A DNA stretch of 12,215 nt, from positions 1 through 12,215 of the forward strand of contig JBDRKQ010000054.1 of NCBI GenBank assembly GCA_043813895.1, read 5' to 3'. Below the pieces are notes generated by a model that saw only the letters and a program-made list of their open reading frames with translations, had not been told where the DNA came from and made no database searches. A program made the position numbers and the translations under genes. Positions 11,441 to 12,215 of the stretch are shown here, one piece after another. How positions within the stretch are numbered: the stretch's first letter is position 1; each line of letters starts with the position of its first letter. This DNA comes from CAZTAR01 sp043813895. GTDB taxonomy: Bacteria; Planctomycetota; Phycisphaerae; UBA1845; UTPLA1.

Positions 11441-12215
11441 GTGGGGCAAGAACCATATCAAGACGCTTGCCAACCTCGGCCATCTTGCCGGAATCGTCGA
11501 CATCAACGCAGATGTGCTGCGCAAAATGCAGGAGGCCTACCCGGGTGTGAGGACGTTTGCGAGCGCGCAGGACGCGGTCGAAGAGGACTTCGACGGTTTC
11601 ACAATCGCCACGCCCGCGGAGACGCATGACGAGATCGCCGAGATCATTCTCTGCCATCAGAAGCATGTACTGGTCGAGAAGCCTCTCGCACTGACCGCTG
11701 CCCGGGCGCGAAGCCTCCACGAGCTTGCAAAGCGAAACGGCGTCAATCTCATGGTCGGGCATGTGCTGCTCTTTCACCCGGCCGTTTGCAAGATCAAGGA
11801 GTTGATCGAACACGGGAAGATCGGCAAGTTGCAGTACGTCTATAGCAACCGCCTGAATCTCGGTACCGTGCGAACCGAGGAGAACATCCTCTGGAGCTTC
11901 GCGCCGCACGATATCTCCATCTTTCAATACATCATCGGATTGACACCCACGGGTGTGCAGTCGACGGGCGGCGCGTTCCTCCAGCCCCACATTCACGACA
12001 CGACGCTCACCGTCCTTTCGTATCCGGACAATATCGTGGGGCACATCTTCGTGAGTTGGCTGCATCCTTTTAAGGAACATCGGCTGGTGGTCATCGGCTC
12101 CAAGGGTATGTTCTCGTTCGAGGATTCATCTGAGAGCAAGGACCTGCTGTTCTTCGAGAAGGGCATAGACTGGATTCGCGGAGAGCCGATCAAGCGCGAC
12201 GGCCCCACCGAGATC
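11406..12215 (+). CDS. Gfo/Idh/MocA-family sugar-nucleotide dehydrogenase, WlbA-like (3' truncated by window)
   Basis: The frame starts at ATG 11406 and is open for 270 codons to the window edge, so the C-terminus is missing. The N-terminal Rossmann motif is VIGAGRWGKNH (residues 7-17), NAD-binding; EKPLAL (from E91) carries the family lysine K92. MVGHVLLFHPA, RLNLGTVRTEENILWSFAPHDIS and FVSWLHPFKE (W218) are patterns I associate with the WlbA/WbpB group, which oxidise C3 of a UDP-GlcNAcA-type sugar before transamination. That fits the preceding aminotransferase. It overlaps that gene by 35 bases and has its own GAGG (11395-11398) seven bases upstream, showing tight co-expression. An acyltransferase would be expected further downstream, outside the window. 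Substrate is inferred from context. Confidence 0.93.
   Translation, partial: MGKHVCVIGAGRWGKNHIKTLANLGHLAGIVDINADVLRKMQEAYPGVRTFASAQDAVEEDFDGFTIATPAETHDEIAEIILCHQKHVLVEKPLALTAARARSLHELAKRNGVNLMVGHVLLFHPAVCKIKELIEHGKIGKLQYVYSNRLNLGTVRTEENILWSFAPHDISIFQYIIGLTPTGVQSTGGAFLQPHIHDTTLTVLSYPDNIVGHIFVSWLHPFKEHRLVVIGSKGMFSFEDSSESKDLLFFEKGIDWIRGEPIKRDGPTEI

Overview
This is a high-GC (roughly 60% or more) bacterial window with wide, repeat-filled intergenic gaps. It looks planctomycete-like. The clues are two PEP-CTERM sorting-signal 3' ends of the planctomycete type (AEPATLSLLALGGLAML followed by arginines), intergenic repeats that I recall from Planctomycetes, few strong ribosome-binding sites, and a lipid A gene (lpxK), which shows a Gram-negative envelope. 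This assignment is inference; no rRNA or phylogenetic marker is present.

Left part (1-1258). The window opens in the last codons of what looks like a PEP-CTERM protein, followed by a perfect 9-bp terminator-like hairpin. A compact MntA/HepT (MNT nucleotidyltransferase/HEPN) toxin-antitoxin pair follows, both catalytic signatures intact, behind a plausible nearly leaderless promoter. Directly after hepT, in its frame, lies an orphan PEP-CTERM tail, then a second copy of the same 29-nt hairpin element (26/29 identical). The TA pair is therefore bracketed by two copies of 'PEP-CTERM end plus hairpin'. The rest, to 1258, is dispersed-repeat DNA.

Centre (1259-7971). On the minus strand are lpxK (lipid A 4'-kinase) followed by a conserved protein of uncertain function that may be distantly deoxyhypusine-synthase-like. 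A divergent plus-strand lipoprotein follows. Then come minus-strand genes: a small two-helix membrane protein with a CPTCG knuckle (strong SD, GTG start), a GH10-xylanase-like protein whose two catalytic glutamates both appear to be replaced, an alkyltransferase-like DNA repair protein (PWHR in place of PCHR), and an NAD-type D-2-hydroxyacid dehydrogenase (TTG start with a good SD). The gaps at 4629-4874 and 6360-6606 hold several repeat types.

Right part (8148-12215). On the plus strand, cdaA (membrane diadenylate cyclase) and cdaR (YbbR protein) form a c-di-AMP operon. CdaA has DMG where the canonical active-site DGA motif should be, but keeps RHR. After a 265-nt gap come a DegT/WecE-type sugar aminotransferase and an overlapping, window-truncated Gfo/Idh/MocA dehydrogenase resembling WlbA. 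This pair is the kind that makes amino sugars from UDP-GlcNAc-type precursors for surface polysaccharide.

No tRNA, rRNA, CRISPR array, transposase or phage gene was seen. The most interesting points are the repeat-bracketed HEPN/MNT module with its in-frame PEP-CTERM tail, the GH10-like predicted pseudoenzyme, and the altered CdaA motif.
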